Below, one piece after another: positions 60,601 to 62,989 of a stretch of 64,000 bases of DNA (the stretch's first letter is position 1; each line of letters starts with the position of its first letter). The notes under the pieces were generated by a model. It saw only the letters and a list, made by a program, of their open reading frames with translations. It made no database searches and was not told where the DNA came from. Both the position numbers and the translations under genes were made by a program. The DNA comes from Cervus elaphus (Eukaryota; Chordata; Mammalia; Artiodactyla; Cervidae). The stretch lies in the NCBI RefSeq assembly GCF_910594005.1, contig NC_057841.1, positions 12,013,001-12,077,000 on the forward strand, read 5' to 3'.

Positions 60601-62989
60601 CTCTAGAGTCTATTAAATCTTAGAGAAGTTTTTTAATGTAACATACCACTCAGTTTCATAATAATCACGTGTTAACCACAAGCACATATTGCACACACAA
60701 AGAAAACATGTAGTTTCAATAGGAATAATAACCACCTTAGATGATCCTATATTTTCATATAAATTTCCCTCTGGAGTGTTGTAATTTCTCATCCAGATTC
60801 AGGGAACCACAGGTGTTTGAGATGAAAGAGAATATCAAGTCCACTGATTTCAGTTGTAACTTTGCTACTGAAACTCCACACGCCTCCAACATAAATGAGA
60901 TGTGTGAAGAGTAGTACTAAGTTAAAAACAAGTGGGTTTTAGCATTTTAGTTGTCCTGTGTTTTTTTCCTCTGGTTCATTAATGTCTCACTGCAAATGTG
61001 AAAATAGAATTGGTTAGACACAGAAAATATCATTTTTTGAGAAATTTGATTGTTGAGTATAGTTTTTACTTATTTGGAAATATAGTATCTTTCTGACTAT
61101 TTTGGACGTTGTCTTCCAGCCCATCTCGTAGACAGCTGCGTGGAGCAGATGAAGCACATTCATGCACAGCTGAACCTGGGTTCTCTGAAGCCAGGGAGGG
61201 CAGCGCTGAAGAAAAAGGTCAGTGAGTTCTCAGACTCTGGGAAGCAGGGGTCACCGTCTCTCAAGTCCTTGTGCTCATAAATGACACCCATGTTTGGTTG
61301 AGGTGAGTGTTTTAGAGGAAAGGTACAGCCACATAAATTAATGGGATTTCTACATTAGCAGGTTTGCATTGGGATTTATTTGTATGTGTGTGCACCTTAT
61401 TTCTCACTTGAAGATCTTTAAGTGAGATTTATATATGATATGTTGTTGTTTTAAGCCTTTTGGAATGTGTAAGATACATTTTTATTCTACAGAAAGAATA
61501 TCTTTCTCTCATAGGTCCTCTAGAAATAGAATAACTTAGTAAGTGTTTTCTATACGGCAGGCACTGTGCTGAACACTTCATATTTATTATCTGCTGCTCA
61601 CTCATGACAGTAATCACAGAACCAGTAATGGGTAAAGCCCGTGTCTGCCCCGGGTCTGGGCAGTTGCAGAGCCGGTGTTCCTAATGTCAGTTCATTTCCT
61701 TCTCAGTGACTTCTCAGCGTCTCTTTTTAGCACTGAGTCTGCTGGACTCGTGACAGGCTGCGTGTTCACTGTCAACTTGATGTAACATAGGTTTTTAAGG
61801 AAACTCTTTTATATCGAAGTAACTTGGGTTTATAACACTGTATCAGTTCCATCTGTACTGCATGACCTCTGTTTATGTGCACACTATATCTACTCATCAC
61901 CAAAAGTTTAGTCTCCGTCCATCACCAAACAGCCGACTCCCTCCACCACTTTACCCTCCGCCTCATCCCCTCCTTCCTGGTCACCACTCCTCTGCTCTCT
62001 GTGTCTATGTGGGTTTTTGTTTTTTAGTTCTGGTTTGGTTTGTTCATTTATTTTGTTTTTTTGTTAGTTTTTAAAAATATTCCACATGAGTCTAATCATG
62101 TAGCACTTGTCTTTCTCTGTCTGACTTATTTAACTTAGCATAATACCCTCAAAATTCATCCCTGTTGTTGCAAATTGCAAGATTTTTCTGTGGCTGACTA
62201 ATATTCCATTGTATATATACACTGCGTTTTTTTAATCCATCATCTGTCAGTAGTCCTTTAGATTATTTCCATATCTCAACTATTGAAAATAACAGTTTTT
62301 ATATAATAGCAGTGGTTAATAATAATAACTATGGTTAAAAAGATCTGCCACAAAAGCTTACTGAGGAAGTGAATATGTGTGTGTATTTATAAACATATCT
62401 GCATAATATATCTAAGACCATTATTACAGCAGTATGTATAATGACTTATTTCTACTGCATCTAATAACAAACCAAGAAGAAGCCTTATTTAATCATTTTA
62501 TTGGTCTAGGTGCTTATATGTTTGTCAGTTTGTTTTCTTGCGTCTTTCCTTTTTCCTCTCATGCAAAGGCCCTTTACTTCATCATTGAGAAAGTCAGCCG
62601 ATACCTGATAACGATTGAAAACCAGCCAGTACGTGCTTTACTTTGTTGAGATGAAACATGGGGCTTATCACATATCTCAGTCCCTCTGTGCCTGATAGAT
62701 CAGAAATAGCTTTTTTGTGGTGGGTGCGCTTCTCGAGACGTGGTCATCTTTCAGAGATCGTTAGCCTGTCAGTCCCCCCGAGCCGTGGTGGTCAGGCCCA
62801 GAAAGAGCATGGCTGTGGTGTCGCGTGACCCAAGGGAGAAGGAACTATTGTATGCAAAAGTGGAAGATGCCATTGTTGTTCACATCTTTCAACTGCTTTT
62901 TGTTTAAACAGGAGGATGGTTTTATTAAAGAATTAAGCATTGCCATGCAGCTCCTAAGAAACTGTCTTTATCAGAATGAAGAATGCAAA
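596..62989 (+). CDS. RTTN: RTTN (rotatin) gene, 25 internal coding exons (partial gene)
   Basis: Rotatin is a large centrosomal and basal-body protein needed for centriole assembly and ciliary function; loss affects left-right asymmetry in mouse and brain size and cortical folding in humans (family knowledge). In this window 25 exons on the + strand join without a frame conflict into 1,115 codons. Recognisable rotatin segments include [65 protein letters not shown] and KELSIAMQLLRNCLYQNEE. The product is leucine-rich and helical throughout, as expected for ARM/HEAT-like repeats; no signal peptide or membrane segment is seen. A Ser/Pro-rich linker is encoded by exons 16-18. Start and stop codons lie outside. 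Introns are filled with ruminant retroelements. The identification is from memory of the family, not from a database search. Confidence 0.93.
759..938. mobile_element. Fossil non-autonomous hAT-type DNA transposon (about 180 bp)
   Basis: Begins with caggggttggcagactgtgg and ends with the near-inverted tgctgacctctg, with the internal motif tttacagaaaaagtttgctg. This layout is that of the short MER/Charlie-type elements common in all placental mammals. The exact subfamily is not assigned. Confidence 0.65.
1768..2115. repeat. Old mammalian interspersed repeat, copy 1
   Basis: Carries the widely dispersed pattern ataccacagactgggtgac, then acagttatggaggctgaaag, then gtctggtgagggcccatttc. A second, more decayed copy of the same family lies at about 24052-24395. 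Family name not assigned with certainty. Confidence 0.5.
2667..2755 (+). CDS. RTTN: RTTN window exon 2
   Basis: 89 nt after acceptor ggtctacag, ending at a strong donor GAG|gtaaga. The split codon G|AT gives Asp, then IKMHAVVKKLCLVDKIIEYL follows. Ends on a codon boundary. Confidence 0.92.
2756..3337 (+). other. RTTN intron between window exons 2 and 3
   Basis: Short intron. Its 3' part is a Bov-tA SINE (3062-3268) ending about 70 bases from the exon 3 acceptor. Confidence 0.85.
3062..3268 (+). mobile_element. Bov-tA SINE, near full length
   Basis: tRNA-derived head (gcttcccaggtggcacagct) followed by the Bov-A body with ggcaacccactccagtattc and tggacagaggagcctggtgg, ending in agtcggacatgactgagcac and a short CA-rich tail. 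Ruminant-specific family. Confidence 0.92.
3338..3455 (+). CDS. RTTN: RTTN window exon 3
   Basis: 118 nt after acceptor gccggccag (a weak pyrimidine tract), ending AGAG|gtacat. It reads VVECLVQPSLTLLRKV...QQTSLLTLLFR. A Bov-tA SINE ends only about 70 bases upstream, so part of the acceptor region sits right next to inserted DNA. Base composition is richer in G+C than neighbouring exons. Confidence 0.9.
3456..5031 (+). other. RTTN intron between window exons 3 and 4
   Basis: About 1.6 kb. Contains a G+C-rich patch at about 3650-3770 and a possible decayed hAT-type remnant near 4785-4890 (ending gagagccactgtttt). Otherwise A+T-rich and featureless to my eye. Confidence 0.6.
5032..5128 (+). CDS. 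RTTN: RTTN window exon 4
   Basis: 97 nt after acceptor taattctcag, with donor TGTG|gtgagc. It reads VSLIFHEDCTIVTEVGALF...DEVSRMDMW; the Trp codon is split as TG|G across the intron. Confidence 0.92.
5129..5769 (+). other. RTTN intron between window exons 4 and 5
   Basis: About 640 bases; no repeat or RNA gene recognised. Confidence 0.7.
5770..5838 (+). CDS. RTTN: RTTN window exon 5 (small)
   Basis: A 69-nt exon between acceptor ttctgtgaaatag and donor AGAAG|gtaaag. In frame with its neighbours it reads SDSPSCKPSSPSVFSLPVSV, which matches the Ser/Pro-rich segment known in human rotatin before YHLPVHV. The longest open frame here is a different, spurious one. Its length is a multiple of three, so skipping would keep the frame. 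Confidence 0.88.
6640..6960 (-). mobile_element. Old L1 3' region, antisense, decayed
   Basis: Shows the reverse-complement L1 tail pattern: tttcattgctgtatagtgtt, then gatggatgctgggttttctg, then a cluster of decayed L1 ORF2-end sequence. Much more diverged than the young L1 copies elsewhere in the window. Boundaries are approximate. Confidence 0.5.
7500..7650 (+). repeat. MIR-like SINE
   Basis: The pattern caattcatttagcctctgta then atcatctgtaaaatggatat is that of the MIR core, an ancient tRNA-derived mammalian SINE. Confidence 0.55.
7970..8158 (+). CDS. RTTN: RTTN window exon 6
   Basis: 189 nt after acceptor ttctcttcag, ending CAGGA|gtaagt. It reads YHLPVHVLGHHAVSPYSMVL...MLRMAWNLSWYHG. The length is a multiple of three with both ends in the same phase. 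Confidence 0.94.
8159..8808 (+). other. RTTN intron between window exons 6 and 7
   Basis: About 650 bases, with one short antisense Bov-A/BovB 3' fragment at 8586-8648. Confidence 0.8.
8586..8648 (-). mobile_element. Short Bov-A/BovB 3'-end fragment
   Basis: Contains gttcagttcagtctctcagt, cgtgtccgactctttgcgac and cccatg, the reverse complement of the shared Bov-A/BovB 3' end. Confidence 0.8.
8809..9048 (+). CDS. RTTN: RTTN window exon 7
   Basis: 240 nt after acceptor ctctttgtttag, ending AACAG|gtcagt. It reads FLDTLKLSTEDTLTLK...HREVRAALTRMSFYLLNDR...TLKSLSWHTTLNR. It is the longest exon in the window. Confidence 0.94.
9049..10269 (+). other. RTTN intron between window exons 7 and 8
   Basis: About 1.2 kb. 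No repeat recognised. An open frame at 9928-10230 has no rotatin similarity and is probably chance. Confidence 0.65.
10270..10414 (+). CDS. RTTN: RTTN window exon 8
   Basis: 145 nt after acceptor cttttattgtag, ending CAA|gtaagt. It reads FLQVLPACTEDEKLLIDII...LLNWLLELLLRQ and ends on a codon boundary. A 6 kb, repeat-filled intron follows. Confidence 0.94.
11344..12264 (-). mobile_element. BovB LINE with twin-priming 5' inversion
   Basis: The left part (to about 11850) is BovB 3' end on the minus strand, from cagttcagtcctcagtcgtg to the end of the reverse transcriptase. The right part (about 11850-12251) is BovB linker sequence on the plus strand, coding KKRWQEYREELYKKDLHDPD. The RT core between them is missing. 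The whole is flanked by agtgagcactcag (11344-11356) and agtgagcattcag (12252-12264), a 13-base target-site duplication with one mismatch, so this is one insertion. Confidence 0.85.
12350..13440 (-). mobile_element. 5'-truncated ruminant L1 (3' end, antisense)
   Basis: About 1.09 kb flanked by perfect 14-base duplications taccctcatttcat at 12336-12349 and 13441-13454. The left edge is the poly-A tail seen as T-run. A 168-codon minus-strand frame (12766-13272) is the C-terminal end of L1 ORF2 (CWWECKLVQPLWRTVWRFLK). Nearly identical to 30050-31150, apart from a small deletion near 13350, so it is young. Confidence 0.93.
14010..14062. repeat. GT/AT/GA compound microsatellite
   Basis: Runs of gtgtgtgtggtgtgtg, tatatatata and gagagagtgagagaga in tandem, lying just upstream of the BovB fragment. 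Confidence 0.75.
14171..15238 (+). pseudogene. BovB reverse transcriptase remnant (355 codons open)
   Basis: An unusually long open BovB fragment. Visible RT motifs are AGFRKGRGTRD, FIDYAKGFDCVDH, VRQGCISSPCLFNL and RYADHTTLMAES. The family's catalytic YADD box reads YADH here: the second aspartate (codon 147, 14609-14611) is histidine, so the enzyme would be dead. The endonuclease half is absent. Read as inactive despite the open frame. Confidence 0.85.
14171..15378 (+). mobile_element. BovB LINE fragment, RT domain to 3' end
   Basis: 5'-truncated RTE-type element, beginning in the reverse transcriptase and ending in the shared BovB/Bov-A 3' end (gcctggcgtgctgcagtcca). No clear target-site duplication found. 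Confidence 0.9.
16486..16640 (+). CDS. RTTN: RTTN window exon 9
   Basis: 155 nt after acceptor cattttttag, ending GACAG|gtacca. It reads SPNPLLDLLVLTESQTREE...QLQKELIALFSTLLLSFEAV. A Bov-tA SINE lies about 220 bases downstream. Confidence 0.93.
16846..17076 (+). mobile_element. Bov-tA SINE with target-site duplication
   Basis: SINE body at 16858-17064 (head ggcttccctggtggttgaga; body gagaagggaatggcaatccc; end agagtcagacacgatgaagg). Flanked by 12-base perfect duplications cttagttcttgg at 16846-16857 and 17065-17076. Confidence 0.93.
17240..17730 (-). mobile_element. Old L1 3' region, antisense
   Basis: Reverse-complement L1 tail of an old mammalian subfamily: ggacatttcatataaccggc, tttagcatcatgttttcaag, then tggaattgtgggttcatgtg. 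Diverged; boundaries approximate. Confidence 0.6.
17991..18210 (+). CDS. RTTN: RTTN window exon 10
   Basis: 220 nt after acceptor tcatgtacacag, ending GAA|gtaagt. It reads KCLELFYVFQTQLALKLLQ...GLPSLERTLRGMAHL...KPLDICGKYLSGLLE. Highly characteristic of rotatin. Confidence 0.95.
18255..18360 (+). repeat. MIR-like SINE fragment
   Basis: tttattgatcactcggtgtg then tgccaggcacagtatgaagt is the 3' half of the MIR pattern. Confidence 0.45.
18362..18452 (-). mobile_element. Bov-A/BovB 3'-end fragment
   Basis: gtctctcagctgtgtccgac, ctctctgcaaccccatgagg and cctggagt are the reverse complement of the BovB 3' end. Confidence 0.75.
18843..18974 (+). mobile_element. 5'-truncated Bov-tA SINE with CA tail
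   Basis: agcaacccattccagtattc, atggacaga ggagcctggtggg and gttggacatgactaagcata, ending in a (CA)n run. Confidence 0.85.
19098..19377 (+). mobile_element. BovB 3'-end fragment (plus strand)
   Basis: Runs from attcattggaaggactgatg through gatggttggatggcatcacc to the terminal tgactgaactgaactgact. 5'-truncated. Confidence 0.88.
19986..21869 (-). mobile_element. BovB LINE, endonuclease to start of RT, antisense
   Basis: Minus-strand BovB from its endonuclease (IGTWNVRSMNQGKLEVVKQE; later DVLFIIGDWNAKVGSQ) through the linker to the start of the reverse transcriptase (AGFRKGRGTRDQITNIHWII). Coding frames are broken by several frameshifts (pieces at 21588-21869, 21280-21669, 20815-21018, 20207-20491, 19880-20339). 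The RT core and 3' end are not attached on this strand. Confidence 0.88.
21870..21980 (+). mobile_element. Inverted BovB RT piece
   Basis: About 110 bases of BovB RT on the plus strand, coding YAGQEVTVRTGHGTTDWFQI then GKGVCQGCILSPCLFN, abutting the minus-strand endonuclease end. It breaks off without a 3' end. Confidence 0.8.
22153..22600 (-). mobile_element. BovB 3'-end fragment, antisense
   Basis: From gttgttcagttgctaaatca through the 3' end and the RT C-terminal region to gctttgactatacagacctt. Separated from the neighbouring BovB pieces by about 170 bases of other DNA. Confidence 0.85.
23206..23334 (+). CDS. RTTN: RTTN window exon 11
   Basis: 129 nt after acceptor tttgctcttcag, ending TCG|gtgagc. 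It reads [20 protein letters not shown]...LLHLSHEMMAQAQSS. In-frame 43 codons. Confidence 0.95.
23335..23798 (+). other. RTTN intron between window exons 11 and 12
   Basis: About 460 bases. No repeat recognised. Confidence 0.75.
23799..23909 (+). CDS. RTTN: RTTN window exon 12
   Basis: 111 nt after acceptor ttccattctag, ending GAG|gtcagt. It reads DWMSLWFLPLGSQSEDH...GLAWLIPLWVDRDPE. In-frame 37 codons. Confidence 0.94.
24052..24395. repeat. Old mammalian interspersed repeat, copy 2
   Basis: caccatagactggttggctt, then ttctcacacgtctggaggtg, then taggacccaatcctcatggc and acatatgaaatttgggggta. Same family as 1768-2115, extending further at the 3' side. Confidence 0.5.
24650..24880 (-). mobile_element. 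Decayed L1 tail, antisense
   Basis: accactttattgaggtatgg, then gatgtgtgcattttcatgaa, resembling old mammalian L1 3' ends. Boundaries approximate. Confidence 0.5.
24890..25094 (-). mobile_element. Bov-tA SINE, antisense
   Basis: Reverse complement of the SINE: ttgctcagtcgtgtctgact, aggcaagaatactggagtgg, gggaggctctttaccacaca and terminal gccatcagggaagccc (tRNA-derived head). Confidence 0.92.
25813..25971 (+). CDS. RTTN: RTTN window exon 13
   Basis: 159 nt after acceptor aatttgaccag, ending GAG|gtaggc. It reads VRFTSLGLGSALTTLETG...ISGGLWGTVVNILLDQSE...VRRE. In-frame 53 codons. Confidence 0.95.
25972..27147 (+). other. RTTN intron between window exons 13 and 14
   Basis: About 1.2 kb. A GA-rich run lies at 26810-26860. 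No element recognised. Confidence 0.7.
27148..27219 (+). CDS. RTTN: RTTN window exon 14
   Basis: 72 nt after acceptor ctttaatttcag, ending CAG|gtaggt. It reads [20 protein letters not shown] then YTWQ. In-frame 24 codons. It precedes the largest intron of the window, which holds the long L1. Confidence 0.94.
27440..27640 (+). repeat. MIR-like SINE
   Basis: tgtgttctaggcactgttct, then cattattctcctcattttgt and gtttaagtcatttgccgtac follow the MIR order on the plus strand. Confidence 0.6.
28955..29124 (-). mobile_element. Bov-tA/Bov-A fragment, antisense
   Basis: taagtcgcttcagtcaggtc, gcgactccatggactgtagc and gcaagaatactggagtgggt. The repeat gtatttgtccc flanks it (28955-28965 and 29114-29124), a plausible 11-base target-site duplication. 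Confidence 0.8.
30466..34212 (-). pseudogene. L1 ORF2 remnant (endonuclease, reverse transcriptase)
   Basis: Spans about 3.75 kb from a start codon at 34212 to a stop at 30466. Seen in order: endonuclease motifs (VNGLNAP near the start; GDFNTPLT and SDHNAVRLDL in 33440-33952), reverse transcriptase with ADDMILY (32286-31564 piece), and the Cys-rich C-terminal region (30466-31392). The frame is broken, first by a stop plus frameshift near 34040 and again between 33112 and 32948, near 32286 and near 31480, giving at least five pieces. Confidence 0.88.
34262..35124 (-). pseudogene. L1 ORF1 remnant (RNA-binding chaperone-like)
   Basis: Minus-strand pieces include the coiled-coil-region start (EKEFRIMIIKMIQNL), the RNA-recognition part (RPNIQIKGVPEEED) and the C-terminal domain (ARREWQDILKAMKENNLQPR), but in different frames and with stops. 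ORF1 protein coats L1 RNA; this copy cannot be made intact. Confidence 0.8.
35125..37850 (-). promoter_or_regulatory. L1 5' untranslated/promoter region
   Basis: About 2.7 kb upstream of ORF1. 36420-37850 is rich in G+C and CpG; 35720-35940 is strongly purine-rich on the plus strand; 35990-36420 is A-rich with T-runs. L1 5' regions carry an internal promoter, and some also an antisense promoter (known in human L1). Activity of this copy is inference. Confidence 0.55.
38085..38162 (-). mobile_element. Short Bov-A/BovB 3'-end fragment
   Basis: gttcagttcagctgctcagt, tgcgaccccatggactgtag and ccaggcctccctgtccacc. Confidence 0.82.
38348..38400. repeat. GT-rich microsatellite (imperfect)
   Basis: tatgtgtgtgtgtttgtgca followed by further GT-rich units. 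Confidence 0.6.
38913..39102 (+). CDS. RTTN: RTTN window exon 15
   Basis: 190 nt after a strong pyrimidine tract and acceptor cttttcctatag, ending AATG|gtaagg. It reads [20 protein letters not shown]...YHCHFYEHLSHMVKHCYLG...GNDLN. It lies 1.06 kb downstream of the 5' end of the antisense L1. Confidence 0.94.
39715..39815. repeat. AAT-rich low-complexity tract
   Basis: Degenerate runs of ataataaataatttaataat and similar. Confidence 0.7.
40160..40345. mobile_element. Decayed hAT-type DNA transposon remnant
   Basis: cttgttagaaatgcaaattt and the end cactttgaagtttgggaact match the pattern of the small MER5-like elements. Subfamily uncertain. Confidence 0.5.
40561..40652 (+). CDS. RTTN: RTTN window exon 16
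   Basis: 92 nt after acceptor gttgtcacag. It reads [20 protein letters not shown] then DPSSLSTSETM. The donor is placed at ATG|gtactt because this gives the correct phase for exon 17 and matches the family boundary; it is a weak donor. The reading frame stays open past it to 40713, so read-through would add a short tail and then a stop. Confidence 0.87.
40916..41153 (+). mobile_element. Bov-tA SINE
   Basis: Body at 40929-41140 (gcttcccgggtagcgcagtg; ggcaacccactccagtactc; ttggacacgactgagcacac). Flanked by gtagcagaagaaa (40916-40928) and gtagccgaagaaa (41141-41153), a duplication with one mismatch. Confidence 0.93.
42255..42330 (+). mobile_element. Short BovB 3'-end fragment
   Basis: gggaagcctggcatgctgca then tcggacatgactgagtgact and gaactgaact. 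Confidence 0.85.
42414..42716 (-). mobile_element. Bov-A2 SINE (Bov-A dimer), antisense
   Basis: Two Bov-A units in tandem (gtcgcttcagttgtgtctga and agtcactcagtcatgtccga each followed by the same body), joined by aaaagtgaaaagtgaaagtg, with a CTG-rich start. Flanked by attcttttgtat (42414-42425) and attcttgtgtat (42705-42716). Confidence 0.92.
42942..43032 (+). other. Cryptic or poison exon candidate (91 nt)
   Basis: A long T-rich tract and acceptor ttttttttccag precede it, and a good donor CTCAG|gtataa follows. Read in the phase set by exon 16 it is open. Its length is 3n+1, so splicing it to exon 17 would shift the frame and meet TGA at 50351-50353. A tandem acceptor (cagcag) is present at its start. 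Not part of the rotatin protein as I know it. Confidence 0.35.
44669..44872 (+). mobile_element. Bov-tA SINE
   Basis: cagatggtaaagaatatgcc, gggttcgatccctgggttgg, agaagggaatggcaacccac and agtcagacacgattgaacaa. The first few head bases are missing. Confidence 0.92.
46247..48960 (-). pseudogene. BovB endonuclease/reverse transcriptase remnant
   Basis: Endonuclease part has GDWNAKVGSQ (48440-48829). The 278-codon piece 47140-47976 is the linker and first RT motifs (KKRWQEYTEELYKKDLHS; FIDYAKAFDCVDH). The next piece keeps an intact RYADDTILMAES catalytic box (46855-47124). Frameshifts and stops separate the pieces, so no complete enzyme is encoded. Confidence 0.88.
49461..49540. repeat. Perfect 40-bp tandem duplication
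   Basis: The 40 bases beginning aggctgaggctcctgacctt at 49461 repeat exactly at 49501. A related, diverged unit lies just upstream (around 49421-49460). Part of the BovB 5' region. Confidence 0.95.
49907..50035 (-). mobile_element. Bov-tA head fragment, antisense
   Basis: Only the tRNA-derived part is present (cgtctcctgcatctcctgtt; tgctgcgccactggggaaga). Flanked by tgggaatgggct at 49907-49918 and 50024-50035, a 12-base perfect duplication. Confidence 0.85.
50328..50421 (+). CDS. RTTN: RTTN window exon 17
   Basis: 94 nt after acceptor gctaatccctag, ending CAAG|gtatcc. It reads VATSSGSAEFQSLVLSAAPH...DQLVAQG. Part of the poorly conserved Ser/Pro/Gln-rich linker, so identity rests on frame, splice sites and order. 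Confidence 0.85.
51415..51690 (-). mobile_element. Old L1 3' region, antisense
   Basis: cacagctttattgagatata, then ttgtgcaaacatcaccacag and gtttcatataaatggaatct, the reverse complement of an old mammalian L1 tail. Confidence 0.65.
52111..52325 (-). mobile_element. Bov-tA SINE, antisense
   Basis: acgtcatgtctgactctttt, caggcaagaatactgaagtg and gcattggcaggtggattctt then taccactgagcac. Confidence 0.92.
52764..52956 (+). CDS. RTTN: RTTN window exon 18
   Basis: 193 nt after acceptor ctcaataatag, ending TGTAG|gtaagc. The first half continues the Pro/Ser-rich linker (SPRLPPDSPLSAPLPRQ); the second half returns to helical repeats (LLSAMCSLLDSLLV...LIEQLC). Confidence 0.92.
52957..54476 (+). other. 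RTTN intron between window exons 18 and 19
   Basis: About 1.5 kb. A MIR-like trace at about 53400-53560; the rest is T-rich without recognised elements. Confidence 0.65.
54477..54567 (+). CDS. RTTN: RTTN window exon 19
   Basis: 91 nt after acceptor tcttccttcacag, ending CAG|gtgagc. It reads SIADATLLETSVQELRALLP...EHTQAQ and ends on a codon boundary. Confidence 0.93.
54568..57716 (+). other. RTTN intron between window exons 19 and 20 (3.1 kb)
   Basis: Two MIR-like traces (about 54735-54830 and 55690-55810), a G+C-rich stretch of old repeat-like sequence (about 55480-56235; gggaacagagacatgaggtg part) and a Bov-tA SINE (56685-56895), then a short (GT)n at 56965-56982. Confidence 0.75.
56685..56895 (-). 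mobile_element. Bov-tA SINE, antisense
   Basis: tttgcaaccccatggactat, aggcaagaatactggagtgg and tgcattggcaggtggattct, ending in the tRNA-derived head ctgagccgcgagggagaccc. Confidence 0.92.
57717..57870 (+). CDS. RTTN: RTTN window exon 20
   Basis: 154 nt after acceptor ctctttcgagcag, ending TTAG|gtgagc. It reads [18 protein letters not shown]...NIIRVLTLCTKDKL. An L1 fragment has inserted 13 bases into the intron, and its target-site duplication copies the splice donor (see the element at 57884-58030). Confidence 0.94.
57870..58044 (-). mobile_element. Short L1 3' fragment next to exon 20 donor
   Basis: Element at 57884-58030 (T-rich tail, then taattggaggctaattgctt and gacatgaataagccatagg; the ruminant L1 3' end in antisense). 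Flanked by perfect 14-base duplications ggtgagctttattt at 57870-57883 and 58031-58044. The left copy contains the exon 20 donor; the right copy repeats the donor sequence 161 bases downstream. Confidence 0.9.
57871..58885 (+). other. RTTN intron between window exons 20 and 21
   Basis: Starts with the short L1 insertion; the rest is about 840 bases with no recognised feature. Confidence 0.8.
58886..59023 (+). CDS. RTTN: RTTN window exon 21
   Basis: 138 nt after acceptor ctgttttttacag, ending ATCG|gtaagg. It reads DVELTSAFYQTWTHLFNLLA...MSLARSWAAVI. The length is a multiple of three. Confidence 0.93.
59024..59336 (+). other. RTTN intron between window exons 21 and 22
   Basis: About 310 bases; nothing recognised. 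Confidence 0.8.
59337..59554 (+). CDS. RTTN: RTTN window exon 22
   Basis: 218 nt after acceptor aattatctttcag, ending CAG|gttagt. It reads DTFCRCARLSATSPALYTAS...LSILLTEEAKRHLQ...LERLTEVILQ. Confidence 0.93.
59555..60055 (+). other. RTTN intron between window exons 22 and 23
   Basis: About 500 bases; nothing recognised. Confidence 0.8.
60056..60161 (+). CDS. RTTN: RTTN window exon 23
   Basis: 106 nt after acceptor cattctttgcag, ending AAGG|gtgagc. It reads CYEGKTSKDVLKRVAVNALM...AVSRRAQRHALK. Confidence 0.94.
60162..61119 (+). other. RTTN intron between window exons 23 and 24
   Basis: Contains a G+C- and CpG-rich patch at 60360-60545 in an otherwise A+T-rich intron. The start (cacggatgtagagagcaaac) recalls an artiodactyl L1-derived 3' sequence, but this is uncertain. 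Confidence 0.65.
61120..61217 (+). CDS. RTTN: RTTN window exon 24
   Basis: 98 nt after acceptor gttgtcttccag, ending AAG|gtcagt. It reads AHLVDSCVEQMKHIHAQLNL...RAALKKK and ends on a codon boundary. Confidence 0.93.
61860..62290 (-). mobile_element. Old L1 3' region, antisense
   Basis: aacttagcataataccctca, gcaagatttttctgtggctg and actaatattccattgtatat are the reverse complement of the end of L1 ORF2 and 3' UTR of an old subfamily. Confidence 0.65.
62569..62628 (+). CDS. Candidate RTTN cassette exon (60 nt, in frame)
   Basis: A 60-nt stretch between an acceptor preceded by a pyrimidine-rich run (tttttcctctcatgcaaag) and a good donor CCA|gtacgt. It encodes 20 open codons beginning ALYFIIEK and ending ENQP. 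Exon 24 ends and exon 25 begins on codon boundaries, so inclusion would keep the frame exactly. I do not recall this peptide in canonical human rotatin, where KKK joins directly to EDG, so it may be an alternative or lineage-specific exon, or chance. No repeat is evident across it. Confidence 0.4.
62912..62989 (+). CDS. RTTN: RTTN window exon 25
   Basis: 78 nt after acceptor ttttgtttaaacag, ending AAA|gtaagt. It reads EDGFIKELSIAMQLLRNCLY then QNEECK, a very characteristic rotatin segment. The gene continues beyond the window. Confidence 0.95.

Larger units (their letters stand above)
61218..62911 (+). other. RTTN intron between window exons 24 and 25
   Basis: Holds a MIR-like trace (about 61535-61690), an old antisense L1 tail (about 61860-62290) and the 60-nt candidate cassette exon (62569-62628). 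Confidence 0.8.
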
